64,000 bases of DNA from [Scytonema hofmanni] UTEX 2349 (GTDB lineage: Bacteria > Cyanobacteriota > Cyanobacteriia > Cyanobacteriales > Nostocaceae). A model generated the notes under the pieces. The model made no database searches and had not been told where the DNA came from. It was given only the letters and a program-made list of their open reading frames with translations. Location: positions 31,630-95,629 of the forward strand of contig NZ_KK073766.1 in assembly GCF_000582685.1 (NCBI RefSeq), in the 5' to 3' direction. Below, one piece after another: positions 8,711 to 18,814 of this stretch (its first letter is position 1; each line of letters begins with the position of its first letter). A program made the position numbers and the translations under genes.

Positions 8711-10596
8711 GTTTTCTCCTCTCTTAAGAACGCTAAGTCTGCGGATAGTACAGTGGGAATAAGTACCGCGCGATCCAGATACTTATTGCCGCGTTCACAG
8801 GAGGTTTCTGGGCTAAACAGACAAGCATGGCAAGCTGCCCAATGTAGTGATGTAGCTCCTTTAAAGGGAGTATGTTCTGCACACAAGGGATCAGAAGCAC
8901 ATAACCGCATTTGTTCTAAAGCTTGGTCTATATGGTATCCAAGTATTTTAGGCTCTCCCAAACTGACTAAACCACCCAAGGTACCTTCACTATCAGGCGC
9001 GGCGGTATAAATTAGTATGCCTGCCATTGGGCCGCCTTCTTCTTCTGGTCGTTTGGAGTAAATTCGCTCCTTTAAACTGGCAGCATTGTAACCACACTCA
9101 AGGGCCATTTGCCGCATCAGGGCGTGAGCAAAGGAGTGTAGTAAAATGTACCGTACACCGGGAAATTTAACTTTGTCTGGATCGAGAGAACGAACATTAC
9201 ACCACTTTTTATGAGCATCGAATGCTTGACGCTCATAATCTCGCAACAGTTGATTTTGCTCCCATTGATGAAGTGTCGTTTCTTTGAACTGGATAAAGAT
9301 ACCCTCGCCTTTGACTTCACTTGCCGGTACCCATTTAGGTTTGCTGCGACTCAATGGAACCCGATGCTCTGTGAGAATTTCTCCAGAGTCGATAAAATCA
9401 CCTGGGGATTGAATGCGTGTAAAGCCAATTAAGGCACGAACTTCTCGCAATCTTTCTACCAACACCACCTGCGAAAAGTAATTTTTATACCCAGATGGTG
9501 GGTTTACAGTCCGCAGTTGAAAATCTGGGGTATTAAGATTTTGGTCTGCTGCTGAGAAAATTTGCCATTCAGGTGTTTTCAAGTCCCTGACGCTTTCATC
9601 ATCAAAATTGTTTTGCTGCTGAAGTTGTTTTTGTTCAACTAGCGACCAAATTTTGTCTGTTGTGTATTTAGATAATTCCTGAAGTTGCCCCATAGCGAAG
9701 AAAGCTTGCAGCACAGCATCTAAGGCACTAAAGTTACTCGCTTTTCCCAAAATAGTCCAGTTTTGATTGACCAACTGCTCTAATTGATTGGAGGTGATGG
9801 GAATTGATAAGGCTGAGAGTGTAATTGGAAACCAACTATTGGATGCTCCCAACAAGATGGTTTTCATCTGTTCGTCGCAGCTATCATCGAAGTTACGTAG
9901 ATGCGGGTGACGAGCGCGACAACGCGGCATATTTTTTTTGCCTAATTCACCAAAAGCATCGGATAATCGACGTTCGGTGTTGCAGCCATTGCATTTGACT
10001 ACAATATCTGTAGGTGAACCAGATACACCGTATTCCTCCAGCCTGAGTGATCCCTTGCAGGCTGTATTACCACGATGGACAAAATATAACCAAGGAAAGT
10101 CATCTAAATGTCCGCGTTCGCAGGAAACGAGGAACCGCGATGGTATTGCTGTTGGGTCTTTCTTTTGACTTTTGGGACAGTTTAGATGAACGTAACGGAT
10201 TTGATCTGGACGAGAATAATTTTCTTTTTTAAGTTGGAAATAAGGATATAAAGGGGCTAGCAACCGACATCTCGGACATACCATCCATCCAGGAAAGGGA
10301 GCGACGGGAATTCCTATTCTGGCATATTCGTCAAAAGGACTAGATGAAGAGGCATCTTCAGCAGGTATTGGAGGTGCAAGTAGTTTTTTAACTTGTTGAC
10401 CCAATTCACGACGAATGGCTGCAAGGAGACGCTGTTCCCCTAATTCAACTACTCCCTGTTGGGTGTTCCAGTCCTCCAAACCCATAACCATAACTGAAAG
10501 GTTTGGCAAGTCGAGTACAGCACCTACACCGAAGGAAAATAAAATCTGGCTGGGTCGCAGTTCGCCTACTCTGTATTTATAGTTAGATTGGCTCAT
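8707..10596 (-). CDS. drmB: DISARM protein DrmB (DUF1998)
   Basis: A protein of 629 residues. The N-terminus, VGELRPSQILFSFGVGAVLD, is characteristic of DrmB. Cysteine pairs that probably bind zinc occur in CPRCR, in CNGCN and in the C-terminal CHACLFSPETSCERGNKYLD motif of DUF1998. DrmB forms a complex with the DrmA helicase; the pair is the core of every DISARM type. It follows drmA with an 80-bp gap that holds a GGGAATT tandem repeat, and overlaps drmC by 4 bp. Confidence 0.92.
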   Translation of the reverse strand: MSQSNYKYRVGELRPSQILFSFGVGAVLDLPNLSVMVMGLEDWNTQQGVVELGEQRLLAAIRRELGQQVKKLLAPPIPAEDASSSSPFDEYARIGIPVAPFPGWMVCPRCRLLAPLYPYFQLKKENYSRPDQIRYVHLNCPKSQKKDPTAIPSRFLVSCERGHLDDFPWLYFVHRGNTACKGSLRLEEYGVSGSPTDIVVKCNGCNTERRLSDAFGELGKKNMPRCRARHPHLRNFDDSCDEQMKTILLGASNSWFPITLSALSIPITSNQLEQLVNQNWTILGKASNFSALDAVLQAFFAMGQLQELSKYTTDKIWSLVEQKQLQQQNNFDDESVRDLKTPEWQIFSAADQNLNTPDFQLRTVNPPSGYKNYFSQVVLVERLREVRALIGFTRIQSPGDFIDSGEILTEHRVPLSRSKPKWVPASEVKGEGIFIQFKETTLHQWEQNQLLRDYERQAFDAHKKWCNVRSLDPDKVKFPGVRYILLHSFAHALMRQMALECGYNAASLKERIYSKRPEEEGGPMAGILIYTAAPDSEGTLGGLVSLGEPKILGYHIDQALEQMRLCASDPLCAEHTPFKGATSLHWAACHACLFSPETSCERGNKYLDRAVLIPTVLSADLAFLREEKT

Positions 10597-10599
10597 TTT

Positions 10600-10660
10600 G
10601 GGGAATTGATTGAGAATTGGGGATTGGGCATTGGGAATTGGGAATTGGGAATTGTGGACT
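10600..10660. repeat. GGGAATT-type short tandem repeat
   Basis: Several copies of GGGAATTG/GGGATTG lie head to tail in the drmA-drmB gap. The same heptamer family appears at 22925-22965, 27285-27320 and inside the helicase gene at 15360-15395. Such short tandem repeats are scattered in heterocystous cyanobacteria. Confidence 0.75.
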
Positions 10661-10675
10661 ATTAAACTGTATTTT

Positions 10676-13600
10676 TTACATATTCCCCATTCCCTCTTCT
10701 TTCATTGCTTGAGGTAAGCGACTAAAGTCATCATCAGGTACTTGATCTTGAAAAATTAACCCTACTGTCGGTTCGACGTTTCGCAGGGAGTTCAAACAAG
10801 TAAATTCTTGCCAAATTCCTTGACCTGCTGATTCTAATAGTTCAATGGTTAAACCATCACGCTTGTCTGTCTGATATTTGAGAGTACCGCCTCCAATCAA
10901 GTTTTGTGCTTTACTCAACCAAATATCTAATTTGGCTTCCAGTGCTTGTTTAACGAGTTTTTGGGCTTCTGTACCCGCAACTAAATTAGCGCGATCGCAA
11001 ATTGTATTAATGGCAGATTGTATATAAGGATGGTTGCGTTCAATTCGTCCTGCTTGGTTGTTACCGTTAAATTCTCTACCCGCCAACCGCACCAGTGATA
11101 TAAATAACGCGGCTAAACCCCTGTCAATCGCACGGGGCGCAAAGGGAGTTAAAGATAGCGCTTCTACGTGTTGATAAAATGTAGCGTGGTAATGCTCAAA
11201 TCTTTCGTAGTGGGATAAATCTCTAGGACGCGCCCAATTATAAACTGTAAATACGATACCAGGAAATGTCCGCCCGACACGGCTGGTAGCTTGAATATAC
11301 TCGGCGGTATTTTTGGGCTGACCTGTAACAGCCATCACACCCAGGCGTTTCACGTCTACACCCACGGAAATCATATTAGTAGCAAGTAAAACATCGAGCG
11401 GTTCAAGCTGATCGACTTTTTCCCCAGCTTTGCGTTTGGCTTTGATTTGTGCTTCTCGCACTGGATCGAAGGATGTTTCTAGCCTATCTAGAACTACAGG
11501 AATATCTGTAGAATCCTTACGGGATGTAAGTTCCTCCAAGTTAATCCGCAGACGCTTTGCTAGTCCCCGACTATCCATTTTCCCAAGGCGGATGCGAATA
11601 TCATCATCCACTAAGCGTCGCATACCCCCTAATTCCCGCATAGAATTGAAGTAACCGACCAACGTCATCCAGGGGTCAGCACGATTTCCGTATTGTTTGT
11701 TTTCATACAAATCTTGAGAAGCAGCAAGAATAGCAACATAAACTCGAATTAATGCAGCTTTTAGCCGTCGCCCTGTGGCACAAATACCGACATAGCGCCG
11801 CCCTGGATTAGTCTCATTTGGTTTCCTCTGGCGTGAGAAGAAATTATCCTCTACATCTAAGCCCTGGGGTGGAAAAACCTGTACTTTCCGCAGAAATAGG
11901 TTATGCATCTGAGTTTCTGCTTGACGTATTGTTGCAGTAGAAGCTATGACTTTGGGGCGAACCTTTTTACCATCGACTTCCCAAGAGGAGAGTTGATCTA
12001 CTGCGGTTTCATAAAGTCCTACTAACGTACCGAGGGGGCCACTAATCAAGTGCAACTCATCTTGGATGATTAAGTCAGGTGGGCGTAGGGGGTTGCTGTG
12101 AATTGTTTTAGCACCGGGTAAATACGCAGTTTTTTTATGTGAATTAGTATCTTCAATATCTGATGTCCGAAAACCATGCCGTTCACAGTAACCATCTACT
12201 TGCCCAAATAGCATTTGAATTTCCCCTTTCCAAGGCATTTGGGCAAATTTATCTACGGTAGCAATCAACAGCGTGGGTAAACGACGGTAGATTTCTTCGT
12301 CAACTACAAGGATGGGTAAACCTTCAGTTGAAGATTGTTTTTTACTAAACAGACAACGCCCCAAAGAGTCGCCGCAGTAAATTAGAGTACGGGCGCGACC
12401 TTTACTAAAAGATTCGACTTCAATGTTTTTACCTGGATCGATTTTAGAACCACACCACGGGCAATTTGTGAGTTGGTGAGGGGAACCGCTAGCACTTTGC
12501 TGGTACTGCCCTCGCGCTTGTTTGCAAAATTCTTCGCTTTGGTCGGTGTGGTTGGGGGTAGTGCGCTGACCTACCCACAACCCAATACGGAATGGTTCTT
12601 TTCCCCATTTAGTTGGGTTGTCTCTACGAATAGATTCGCAAGCACAAATTAAGGTAGTAGCACGTTGAAATTGTTGTAGGGTAAGCAGGCGTAGGGTGTA
12701 GCGCATGAGGACTGCAACGCCATATTCTCCAGAACGTCCCGCAATTACCCCTTGTAACCTCCGCAAGCCGATGGTGTAAGCGGTTAATCCCAGGTAAGCT
12801 TCAGTTTTACCACCACCAGTGGGGAACCAGAGTAAGTCTGCAACAGCATCGGTTTCGTGACTCCGATCGCAATGGTGTAAGTCGGTTATGCTGGGTAAGT
12901 TCAACAAAATAAAGGCTAATTGGAAGGGAAACCAAGTAGGATTAGGGATTTTGTCTAATTCTGGCGCTTTGCCTTGGCGTGCTTCTTCTGAGTAAATAGA
13001 ACGAAGACGCTGCAAGTGCATGGCTTGATTCATAAATCGGAAAGCTTCGGCTGCTTCAGGGTTGGTTTGCAGCAGCGTTAAACCTGACTGAATGCGTTGA
13101 AGAGTGCGATCGCAATTTTTAATTGCATCCTCAGCTACATCTTGGTAATCTGTCAATCCTTCATTAGGATTAGAAATCCGTTGTGCTTGTTCTTTAATCC
13201 AGGTTTCGTAAGCTGTTACCAAAGGATTTAGCTTACTGATAAAATCTGCGGTTGGAGTTTGTGCAAGTTCTTTCATATCCAAAACCAATCCCGCCAATTC
13301 AGGAATTTCATCTGCTTGAGGTGGAGAGGTTTTGGGAACTTCGTAGACAGGTACAACGTTGGTAGATAATTTAACAGCACATTCTGTAGTATTTTGTGCT
13401 GTTTCGGCATGGACGCTTACCCCATGACCAATGGCGAACTCTACCTGTTTACGATAAAGCATTGCCATTGCTTTTTCTTCAGCATAAATCACCGGGTCAA
13501 GCTTACCAGCCTGACGCGGTTTGTGTCGCTTTAGAAAAATATCAAGATGTTGAGAATCTGCTGATTGTACGCTTAATTCTGGTTGAAATAACCACGATTC

Positions 13601-14704
13601 ATCACGTAATTTTGCGGGTTCTTTTTGCCCATTAATTAAAAACAAGCTAACAATCCAATCCCCGTTACTTTGTTGGCGAATTTTGCCTTGTACTTGCACC
13701 TGGGGATATTCTGAATGCACCGTCCATTTAGGAATTTCTCCTTCGATTAGAGGAATAGGAGGTGAATTTCCTAGAATTTGTTGGCGCTTCCACACCATTT
13801 TTGGTGTATCATCTTTTTTGGTAATAGTTTCGCTTTTAGTGCGTTTATATTGTCCCCAACCTGCATTAATTTGCAATATTTTGGCTGCACCACTAACGCA
13901 AAAAGTCATCCCAAAAGATGAGGGAAACATCGTTTCAGCAGGTGGTACACTAACCTCAGTTGTGCCTTCCTCGACAGTACCTTTACCAACTACAGCCAAT
14001 TCATCAAGAAGTTCTGGTTGTTGATAGTCAACTTCTCTAAATAATTCGTCTTGCACTTCGTCAGCCACAACCGATTTATTTACAGTCTCAGCAGTGATGC
14101 GGCGTTGTTGCGGTGCAAGTAACCCTACAAGATAGCGATCGCTTACACTATCCTCATCTACTTCTTCTTCCTCACCACCCGCAGGCCCAAGTAAATCTGC
14201 CAGTACTGCTTTTTCTAATTCATCACGGATTTTATAAGGTGTGGGTAACTGCGATTCCAGAATTTTACTAGTTTCATCTGCTTTTACTTCTAGCTTTTCC
14301 TCAACAACCGGATCAATCGCAAGTATAAATTTCTCTTCTAATAATTGACCTTCATTTGTTGAAGGTATAAATTGCGTTTCTAATAGTTTTCTCTGTTCCC
14401 AAAGTTGAGGAGTTACTTTAGTTTCTAGCGGCTTTTTCTTAGAACGCGATTTTTTAACTTTCGGCTTCTGCTTGTTAAAGAAATTGATGATATCAGTGGC
14501 AATTTTCTCTGCAATATCTCCATTTATCAAGCAATCAGCATCTTCTACTTGATCGATTCCGTCCAGCAAAACCACAAGCTGAGATTCTGGTGCAGACACA
14601 ACCGCACTCCAATCAAGCTGAATTTGATGTTCCCGCAGTTGTTTATTGATATTTAGTAAATCTAATTCACCTGGAAGTACAGAAGGAAGCTTAATAATTT
14701 CCAT
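10676..14704 (-). CDS. drmA: DISARM helicase DrmA
   Basis: A protein of 1342 residues, the usual DrmA size. Helicase motifs in order: Walker A in LWFPTGGGKTEAYLGL near residue 625, a DExH-box in IIQDELHLISGPLG near 880, and motifs IV-VI in MISVGVDVKRLGVM (about 1110) and QATSRVGRTFPG (about 1135). A CPWCG cysteine pair lies near residue 745. DrmA with DrmB translocates along DNA and blocks incoming phage DNA. The first 300 residues are charged and repetitive and may be a regulatory extension. It follows the RelE-UvrD gene by 130 bp and is followed by drmB. Confidence 0.93.
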   Translation of the reverse strand: MEIIKLPSVLPGELDLLNINKQLREHQIQLDWSAVVSAPESQLVVLLDGIDQVEDADCLINGDIAEKIATDIINFFNKQKPKVKKSRSKKKPLETKVTPQLWEQRKLLETQFIPSTNEGQLLEEKFILAIDPVVEEKLEVKADETSKILESQLPTPYKIRDELEKAVLADLLGPAGGEEEEVDEDSVSDRYLVGLLAPQQRRITAETVNKSVVADEVQDELFREVDYQQPELLDELAVVGKGTVEEGTTEVSVPPAETMFPSSFGMTFCVSGAAKILQINAGWGQYKRTKSETITKKDDTPKMVWKRQQILGNSPPIPLIEGEIPKWTVHSEYPQVQVQGKIRQQSNGDWIVSLFLINGQKEPAKLRDESWLFQPELSVQSADSQHLDIFLKRHKPRQAGKLDPVIYAEEKAMAMLYRKQVEFAIGHGVSVHAETAQNTTECAVKLSTNVVPVYEVPKTSPPQADEIPELAGLVLDMKELAQTPTADFISKLNPLVTAYETWIKEQAQRISNPNEGLTDYQDVAEDAIKNCDRTLQRIQSGLTLLQTNPEAAEAFRFMNQAMHLQRLRSIYSEEARQGKAPELDKIPNPTWFPFQLAFILLNLPSITDLHHCDRSHETDAVADLLWFPTGGGKTEAYLGLTAYTIGLRRLQGVIAGRSGEYGVAVLMRYTLRLLTLQQFQRATTLICACESIRRDNPTKWGKEPFRIGLWVGQRTTPNHTDQSEEFCKQARGQYQQSASGSPHQLTNCPWCGSKIDPGKNIEVESFSKGRARTLIYCGDSLGRCLFSKKQSSTEGLPILVVDEEIYRRLPTLLIATVDKFAQMPWKGEIQMLFGQVDGYCERHGFRTSDIEDTNSHKKTAYLPGAKTIHSNPLRPPDLIIQDELHLISGPLGTLVGLYETAVDQLSSWEVDGKKVRPKVIASTATIRQAETQMHNLFLRKVQVFPPQGLDVEDNFFSRQRKPNETNPGRRYVGICATGRRLKAALIRVYVAILAASQDLYENKQYGNRADPWMTLVGYFNSMRELGGMRRLVDDDIRIRLGKMDSRGLAKRLRINLEELTSRKDSTDIPVVLDRLETSFDPVREAQIKAKRKAGEKVDQLEPLDVLLATNMISVGVDVKRLGVMAVTGQPKNTAEYIQATSRVGRTFPGIVFTVYNWARPRDLSHYERFEHYHATFYQHVEALSLTPFAPRAIDRGLAALFISLVRLAGREFNGNNQAGRIERNHPYIQSAINTICDRANLVAGTEAQKLVKQALEAKLDIWLSKAQNLIGGGTLKYQTDKRDGLTIELLESAGQGIWQEFTCLNSLRNVEPTVGLIFQDQVPDDDFSRLPQAMKEEGMGNM

Positions 14705-15354
14705 ATTGCTGATAAAAGTATATATATTTAGCCTAAATTATGCGTGTAAACTTCTTTCTTACTCCCTTATCCTTGGGGGAGAAGGGTTGGGGATGAGGGC
14801 AAATTTCGCAATTCAGCAATGCCATTTTTCTTTCTTATTCCCTATTACCCAGATTCCACAATTGAAAATCAAATTTTTCCAAGAGGAGAGAAGAGTTGCT
14901 TGCAGGAACAATAACCAACAATGCCCGCATAGCGCGAGTCATACCAACAAACAAAGTCCGGCGATCGCGTGCTAAAATTTCTGTAATTTCATCCTCCGGT
15001 GTACCTTTGGGAATTGTTGGATAGGTTGCATCCAAAAATCCGGCGATCGCTACAATGGGAAATTCTAACCCTTTCGCAGCTTTAAGCGTAATAACTTTAA
15101 CACCTTGTTTATTTAAGTCCAAGTCTTTGCTAGACATGAAATGCGCTTCTAAACCTAAGTATGAAAGTTGACCAGCTATTTTTGTACCAGCATTTTCTGT
15201 CGGCACAATTACGGCACAAGCGTTAATACCCAACCGAAATTCACGGGCAGCACTTTTGCAAAATCGTACCAGTAATTCTGCTTCATCCCCTGGATTATTT
15301 ACGGCACGGACAGCCGGTGGTGGGCCATTGTGGATATAGTCTCTAGTTGGAGAA

Positions 15355-15400
15355 CGAGAAATTTCTCCGATTCCCAATTCCCAATTCCCCATTTCCTCAT
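15355..15400 (-). repeat. GGGAATT short tandem repeat inside the helicase gene
   Basis: About 45 bp of the GGGAATT repeat is translated in frame as EMGNWELGIGE. It adds roughly a dozen residues between two helicase motifs without breaking the frame. The same repeat is found between genes elsewhere in the window. Confidence 0.7.
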
Positions 15401-16887
15401 CATCTAAAATCGAATTTGCCAAGTAAGATATTGCAGCTTCGTTAATTTCGCGGGTGGTGCGGTGATTAACGCGCAGTACTCCTGTGCGTCCGACAAATTT
15501 CAAGTCTTGGCTAACGTCACTCCATCGGAAGCTACTACCATATATGGATTGATTGGCATCGGCGGTAATAAACAGGCGGTTAGGGTGACGGCAGACTTGA
15601 GTCAAAATACGTAAAGTATTGGGGTCTAAATCTTGGGCTTCGTCAATTACCACTGCATCATAAATCGGCGGGTTATCCATCTCCCGTAATGTTTCTAAGG
15701 CACGGGTACGGACTTGCTGCCAAGTTTCGAGTTCTTGTTTTTCTAGCAGCTGGTAAAATTGTTGACGCAAGTGCCAGATTGCTTGACGTTGCGTTTTGTT
15801 AAGGGAAATTGCCCTACCGCTTCGTGGCGTTGCTTGATATGCTTCGAGAGTTTTGATTTCGCGTGCTTCGATAACTGTAGCAATTTCATCGATGAGATAA
15901 TCGATACTCAGACGTTTTAACGTTTGTTCTTGCGCTTGACGTTGTAGTAAATTGCCTTCTAGAGAATCAATTGCGTAGATTAGCGCTTGCTTAATGGTTT
16001 TTCGCAGGACATCACCAGAAGCAATATTGGGTTTTCCGGTACTTTGGGAAATGACTGACGCAATTATTGTATCGGCAGTTTTGACATTAACATACTGTAT
16101 ATCTTTGCCTAACAGACTTGCTAAAAGTTGTTGAGAAAACGCAACCAGTGCATTTGTATAGGTTGTAAATAGGATTTTAGGTTTTTCGATTCCGTTGGCT
16201 TGGAGGATTTCTACCAACGCACGAACACGGTAAAGTGCAACGGTACTTTTTCCTGTACCGGGGCCACCTTTTAGCAGTGTAGGGCCAGAAGCGTTGATTG
16301 CCCAACTGACGAACTTTTCTTGTTCGGGATTGAGTTTGAGTAAAAATCCCAGCAACTCACCTTCAGTGAAGCGCAATAAATCATCAGTGCTACCCGTAAC
16401 AAAGCTGGGTTGGTTCAGAACTTGGTCAAAATTGGGTTCAGCGATACAATCAAAAATGCGTTCGATAATCGACTCCGTAGGAGTATCGCACCACTTACCT
16501 GGTAAATTGACTGCCATTAAATCATCTAATGTCCGACACGCGGTTAATGTTGTCCAATATTCTTCCGGTAGTCGCAACCGATGAAGCAAATCTTCGGTAA
16601 TTTTCACGGGTAGCGGGCTTTCTGTGTTGGAGGTATCAGGCAAAACCAAGTTTGGGGTATAAGTTGGTTTTACAGCCAGTAATGCTTCTACATCTGGCAG
16701 AGTGCTGATATCAATATTGGTTGTTTCCGCAACTAGCTTATCGCCTTTGTATACATCTTTACGGGCATCTACACCCAGCAACGCTACCCATTGATCGCCA
16801 AAAGTATAAATTATGCGATAGTCGCCTGAACGCAAGCGATACACATCACCCTTATAGCCATGTAATTTTTTCTTTAAATTACCGAAG

Positions 16888-17099
16888 AAAGGCAGAGGGC
16901 AGGAGGCAGAAGGCAGAAGGAAGAAAATGCAATTTTTGCCCTCAGCAAGCGTGGGTTTAAAGCCCCTAAATTTATTTATGAACAAATGTAAAAAGATTTT
17001 TTTGAGACGCAAGGCGCGAGAAAAAAGGTGTCCTTATTGAAACCCCTCAATTTATTTATGGGGTTTCCCTTCTGCCCTCTGCCCTCTGCCTTCTGCCTT
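16888..17099. repeat. Repeat element with inverted GCAGAGG/GCAGAAG heptamer ends
   Basis: The left side on the plus strand has several copies of GGCAGAAG and GGCAGAGG (16890-16920) and the right side has the inverted set (CTTCTGCC, CTCTGCC; 17065-17099). About 140 bp of unrelated sequence lies between them. It looks like a small MITE-type element. It sits within the RelE-like part of the helicase gene and no coding function is visible. Confidence 0.65.
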
Positions 17100-17505
17100 T
17101 TCATCGTGAGGTTTGGGATCATCCCGCAATACTTCGATTTTTTCTAAAATTTGCACTACGTACTCTTTAGGAATAGCCAAGAGTTGGTTAGTGAAGGTAG
17201 GTTTATGGATGATCTCGAAAGTCATTGTGCATAAGTATTTATACGTATAAAATATAAGTGTGTTTAAACACTATTAAAAATTATACTCCATCTTCAATGA
17301 GGAATGGGAAATTGGTAATGGGTAATGAGATAAAAAATCTTTTTATCTGCTTTCTGCAAATGATTTAAATGCCAGCAAGTTAAAGTTTTACTCATTTTTA
17401 AAATGTAATATTTAGTTGATAACTATAGTAATTTATTATTATAAAATTTTTATTTATTAGCCAGAAAATTATAAAATTGTAGTGGATAAAATTTGGGTAT
17501 AATTA

Positions 17506-18330
17506 GTGCCATTTGACAATGTTTGTAAAATATTAGCAGAGAAATATCCAACGGATTTTGCCCGATGGCTGCTACCTGATGAACCGCGACAAATCAAAGT
17601 ATTAAAGACTGAATTAAGCATCGAACCAATTCGAGCAGATTCTGTTACATTTTTACAAACAGAGAATCGGATTTTACATTTGGAATTTCAGACAGGAGCA
17701 AAATCTGATACTCCCATTCCCTTACGAATGTTGGATTATTTTGTTAGATTAGTGCGAAAATATGATGTTCCAATAACGCAAGTAGTGATTTTCTTACAAG
17801 AGACAAGTAACGAAATCGCTTTTACTGAAGAATATGTAAATGAGATGACACATCACCGCTATCGTGTTGTCAGAATGTGGGAACAAGATTCGGCGTTATT
17901 TCTGGATAATCCTGCATTATTACCGTTAGCACCTTTAACACAGACAGATTCACCCCAAAGGTTATTATCGCAGGTTGCCCAAAGTGTTGCTAGAATCTCA
18001 GATAGGGAAACTCGGCAGAATATCGCCGCTTACACAGAGATATTAGCAGGTTTGAAGTTTGAGAAGGATTTAATTCAGCAATTTTTAGGAGAGGAAATTA
18101 TGCAAGAATCTGTAATTTATCAGGATATTTTGCAGAAGGGGAAACAACAAGAAGCGTTTTCATTTTGTTTGCGGTTACTCAATCAACGTTTTGGGGAGCT
18201 TAATTCATTCATAATTGAGAGAGTTCAAGTTTTATCTGTTGAGAAGCTCGAAGCTTTAGGTGCTGCATTGTTCAACATTTCAGAAGTATCTGATTTAGTT
18301 ACTTGGTTAGATCAGCAGGAAAGTAATTAG
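17506..18330 (+). CDS. Rpn-family recombination-promoting nuclease with DUF4351
   Basis: A protein of 274 residues starting at a GTG. The N-terminal part is a PD-(D/E)XK-type Rpn/YhgA-like domain: DSVTFLQTENRILHLEFQTG holds the D and the ExQ of the active site. The C-terminal 60 residues (FCLRLLNQRFGELNSFIIER, then LEALGAALFNISEVSDLVTW) are DUF4351. Rpn proteins are DNA endonucleases linked to recombination and, more recently, to phage defence. It is on the opposite strand to the DISARM genes that surround it, so it probably arrived independently. A hairpin terminator follows. Confidence 0.85.
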   Translation: MPFDNVCKILAEKYPTDFARWLLPDEPRQIKVLKTELSIEPIRADSVTFLQTENRILHLEFQTGAKSDTPIPLRMLDYFVRLVRKYDVPITQVVIFLQETSNEIAFTEEYVNEMTHHRYRVVRMWEQDSALFLDNPALLPLAPLTQTDSPQRLLSQVAQSVARISDRETRQNIAAYTEILAGLKFEKDLIQQFLGEEIMQESVIYQDILQKGKQQEAFSFCLRLLNQRFGELNSFIIERVQVLSVEKLEALGAALFNISEVSDLVTWLDQQESN

Positions 18331-18349
18331 TTTTAGGTTTTGATAAACT

Positions 18350-18382
18350 ATAAAGTCGGAGGTAAAAACTCCGGTCTTTTAT
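18350..18382 (+). terminator. Rho-independent terminator after the Rpn gene
   Basis: A short CGGAG/CTCCG stem with a GTAAAAA loop is followed by GTCTTTT, 20 bp after the stop codon at 18330. Confidence 0.5.
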
Positions 18383-18507
18383 ATGGTGATTGTTCATAAT
18401 TATTAAAGTAAATTTAACTTAATTCATATTTTTACAACAATAGGCTATTTATTTTATAGTAAAAATGTACTATATTGATATCCAATCAATTATGGAGTGA
18501 GGATTTT

Positions 18508-18786
18508 ATGCAAGAGTCAGTCAATGATGAAGATATTTTATATCCAGGTGTATATCATTTATTTAATTGTTTAGTTCGTAGTCGTTTTTGTGATATTGAT
18601 GAACTTGAGGAAGAAATACCTGGAATATCCGAACGCATTCGCGGATTGAATCTGCAACAGTTAGAAGGTTTTGCAATAGCTTTTATGGAATTTAATGATG
18701 CAATTGATTTAAAGGTTTGGTTAGATGAATATGAACATGAAAGGGATTGGGAAAATCGGTTTGTAAAAAAGGTATTTAATTGGTGA
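18508..18786 (+). CDS. Small DUF4351-like protein, probably a duplicated Rpn tail
   Basis: From the ATG at 18508 the protein starts MQESVNDEDILYPG, closely matching the internal MQESVIYQDILQKG of the neighbouring Rpn protein. It continues through a DUF4351-like region (IRGLNLQQLEGFAIAFMEFN) to a charged tail. The nuclease domain is absent. It reads as a duplicated and shortened C-terminal part of the upstream gene. It could modulate the nuclease or simply be decaying. Confidence 0.6.
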   Translation: MQESVNDEDILYPGVYHLFNCLVRSRFCDIDELEEEIPGISERIRGLNLQQLEGFAIAFMEFNDAIDLKVWLDEYEHERDWENRFVKKVFNW

Positions 18787-18814
18787 AAGAGGATTCATCT
18801 TCCATATTCTCAAC

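Larger units (their letters stand above)
14835..17223 (-). pseudogene. RelE-like domain fused to UvrD-family helicase, interrupted near its N-terminus
   Basis: The helicase part is intact. It has Walker A in LLKGGPGTGKSTVALYR, Walker B in VVIDEAQDLDPNTL, motif IV-V residues in VNHRTTREINEAA, and VITLKAAKGLEFPIVAI. Upstream lies a RelE/ParE-like fold ending LRSGDYRIIYTFGDQWVALL. The true start appears to be at 17223: MTFEIIHKPTFTNQLLAIPK to DDPKPHDEK is the missing first half of that domain. It is separated from GNLKKKLHGYKGD by about 210 bp of repeat DNA (16888-17099) with stops. Translation could restart at 17012 in frame with the helicase, giving 725 residues. Position between drmMI and drmA suggests a DISARM accessory; this is inference. 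Confidence 0.75.

Noticed and set aside
16860..17012. A start of the UvrD gene at 17012
   Set aside because: The first 45 codons after 17012 translate repeat DNA (LLPSASCPLPFF). A RelE-like N-terminus with the correct continuation is found upstream at 17223, so 17012 is at most a fallback start.
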